Below are positions 62,836 through 64,000 of a stretch of 64,000 nt of DNA, one piece after another. Position numbers and translations under genes: made by a program. This stretch comes from an uncultured Ruegeria sp. (GTDB taxonomy: Bacteria; Pseudomonadota; Alphaproteobacteria; Rhodobacterales; Rhodobacteraceae), in the NCBI RefSeq assembly GCF_947500045.1, contig NZ_CANMQQ010000002.1:1-64000 (forward strand). Direction: 5' to 3'. Each line of letters opens with the position of its first letter. Positions within the stretch are counted from its first letter, which is position 1. The notes under the pieces were generated by a model, which saw nothing but the letters and a program-made list of their open reading frames with translations, ran no database searches and was not told the origin of the DNA.

Positions 62836-63261
62836 GTGAACGTGGCAGACATTCACCCGATGGCAACGGGGCACATCCCCTCATATGTCACGCAGGCAGA
62901 CGGTAGCGATTACCTGTTCACCTTCATGGTCGTTTTCACCGTGGGGATGATTGTGCTGATCGGGGTTGCGTATTTCACGCTGCATTCGATCCCCGAGAAA
63001 ATGGCGCATGAAACCAATCACCCGCAGTTCCAACTGGTTGGGATTCTGGCACTTTTGGCCTTGTTTACCCATAACGGCATTTTCTGGATCGCAGCCGTGC
63101 TCGTCGCCGGGTTTCAGTTTCCCGATTTCGGCGCTCCTCTGCGACAAATCGCGGATGCTATCCGATCTTTGGCGCCCGGGCAGGATAATGAAGTGGTCCC
63201 TGATCCTCCTGAACCGGCTGTAGAGCCTGAGCCATCCGAACCAGTAGCGCAGGGGCACTGA
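62836..63261 (+). CDS. Small membrane protein paired with HlyD-type adaptor
   Basis: 141 residues from GTG 62836, with GGAGG 5 nt upstream. Two membrane helices (about 29-50, YLFTFMVVFTVGMIVLIGVA; and 65-100, containing LVGILALLALFTHNGIFWIAAVLVAG) and an acidic Pro-rich tail (PDPPEPAVEPEPSEPVAQGH). Domain family not identified. It lies 3 bp before an HlyD gene, so it may belong to the same envelope transport unit. Confidence 0.7.
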   Translation: MNVADIHPMATGHIPSYVTQADGSDYLFTFMVVFTVGMIVLIGVAYFTLHSIPEKMAHETNHPQFQLVGILALLALFTHNGIFWIAAVLVAGFQFPDFGAPLRQIADAIRSLAPGQDNEVVPDPPEPAVEPEPSEPVAQGH

Positions 63262-63264
63262 ACC

Positions 63265-64000
63265 ATGATCGAGACGATGCTGTGCGCACTGATAACTGTG
63301 CTTCCCGACTATCTGTTCCGTCGCTTTGTTCAGGGCAAACGGATCGGGCATGAGATCACCCTGTTCACCATGTGGTATGAACTGCGCTGGGGGTTGACGA
63401 CCTGTGCCATTCTGGCGCTGACCGTGATCACCACACTGTTCTACTTCCACCCGGCCAGCAAAACGGCGGCGTCTTATTTCCGGACCGTTACGATCCTTCC
63501 ACAGCTTGGGGGGCGCGTATCCGAGGTTTATGTGCGCAACAATGAGCAGGTGAGCGCCGGACAGCCGATTTTCCGCATCGAGGATTTCACCCAAACCGCT
63601 CAGGTCGAGGCGGCGCATGCACAGATTGCTCAGGTGCAGGCATCGCTGAAAGTGGCGGAAACTGATCTGGCCGAGGCCGATGCGGGAATTGCGGGTGCGA
63701 GGGCTGCGTTGGATCAGTCGCTTGAGGATCTCGAACGCAATACAACGCTGCGCGACGAAGGGTCCAGTGCCGTACGCATGGCCGAGATTGACCGTTTGGA
63801 AAATCTAGTTGCCGAGCGTGAGGCCCAGGTTACTGCAGCCACATCGCGGCGTGCGGCAGTGGTGCAGCAGATCGAAGAGTTGATCCCGGCCCAGCTTGCC
63901 AGTGCCAATGCGCAACTTGATGCGGCACTGACCGAGTTGGACAAAACCGTGATCAGCGCCGGGGTCACCGGTCGTGTTGAACAATTTGGGCTTCAAGTCG
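63265..64000 (+). CDS. HlyD/EmrA-type membrane-fusion protein (partial, cut by window end)
   Basis: At least 245 residues; the end is outside. Membrane helix about 40-62 (RWGLTTCAILALTVITTLFYF), biotinyl-lipoyl half-motif VTILPQLGGRVSEVYVRNNEQVSAGQPIFRIED (split over about 73-106), then a long coiled-coil (about 110-225) rich in Ala, Glu and Gln, and the start of the second lipoyl half (VISAGVTGRVEQFG). Typical periplasmic adaptor of tripartite exporters or yibH-like proteins. Confidence 0.85.
   Translation, partial: MIETMLCALITVLPDYLFRRFVQGKRIGHEITLFTMWYELRWGLTTCAILALTVITTLFYFHPASKTAASYFRTVTILPQLGGRVSEVYVRNNEQVSAGQPIFRIEDFTQTAQVEAAHAQIAQVQASLKVAETDLAEADAGIAGARAALDQSLEDLERNTTLRDEGSSAVRMAEIDRLENLVAEREAQVTAATSRRAAVVQQIEELIPAQLASANAQLDAALTELDKTVISAGVTGRVEQFGLQV

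Noticed and set aside
1..64000. CRISPR array, IS element or prophage
   Set aside because: No regularly spaced repeats, transposase, integrase or phage structural genes were found.

Overview
The window reads as chromosome of a marine alphaproteobacterium of the Roseobacter group (Rhodobacteraceae). The basis is moderately high GC, dense operons with ATGA/GTGA overlaps, an aglEFGAK-type alpha-glucoside operon, a carboxyspermidine-type polyamine operon, dimethylglycine/sarcosine-type catabolism, and a GC-rich intergenic hairpin repeat (18901-18950) that I recognise from this family. No IS element, prophage, plasmid module, rRNA or CRISPR array was seen.

Layout. 1-2.6 kb: a Slam-like outer-membrane protein (minus) divergent from a small lipoprotein with a TbpB-like barrel domain, a probable surface-export pair. 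2.6-7.1 kb: a DUF374 acyltransferase, tRNA-Trp, and a large SAM-domain/adenylate-cyclase/ATPase/TPR signalling protein. 7.2-15.0 kb: the most unusual locus, a five-gene operon. It encodes a bicovalent-flavin (BBE-type) oxidoreductase, a protein resembling the N-terminal part of LodA/GoxA quinone-cofactor oxidases, a second protein resembling the LodA C-terminal part fused to a ferritin-like domain, a radical SAM/SPASM maturase, and a LodB/QhpG-like flavin monooxygenase. I interpret it as a split quinone-cofactor oxidase with its own cofactor-building enzymes. 15.0-16.9 kb: a lone LptF/LptG-type permease and a HD-domain (PhnZ-like) protein.

16.9-22.1 kb (minus): speA, carboxyspermidine dehydrogenase, nspC and speB, a complete arginine-to-spermidine route. 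22.2-27.9 kb (minus): an iron cluster with two imelysins, a DUF1111 di-heme protein, DUF1513, bacterioferritin and Bfd. 28.1-28.7 kb: a ZrgA-like DUF2796 protein behind a nested palindrome. 28.7-37.5 kb: GH1 glucosidase, LacI regulator and aglEFGAK, with a promoter/operator readable in the divergent gap. 37.5-39.3 kb: an aminotransferase and a carboxymuconolactone-decarboxylase-family protein.

39.6-52.1 kb: two divergent arms around a GntR regulator that together form a non-phosphorylating L-fucose pathway (mutarotase, dehydrogenase, lactonase, SAF/UxaA dehydratase, SDR, FAH hydrolase). An extra FAH-type dehydratase and an aldehyde dehydrogenase suggest a parallel D-arabinose branch to 2-oxoglutarate. 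A ribose-type ABC importer lies on the plus arm.

52.3-64 kb: tRNA-Gln, ferritin, an SH3 protein, a 2-hydroxyacid dehydrogenase with a D-lactate/glycolate-type FAD dehydrogenase, an unrecognised one-TM protein, a dimethylglycine/sarcosine dehydrogenase-family protein, an AhpD-like protein, a DUF938 methyltransferase, a DadA-like oxidoreductase, and a small membrane protein followed by an HlyD-type adaptor cut by the window end. All functional calls are from reading the sequence; no database search was run.
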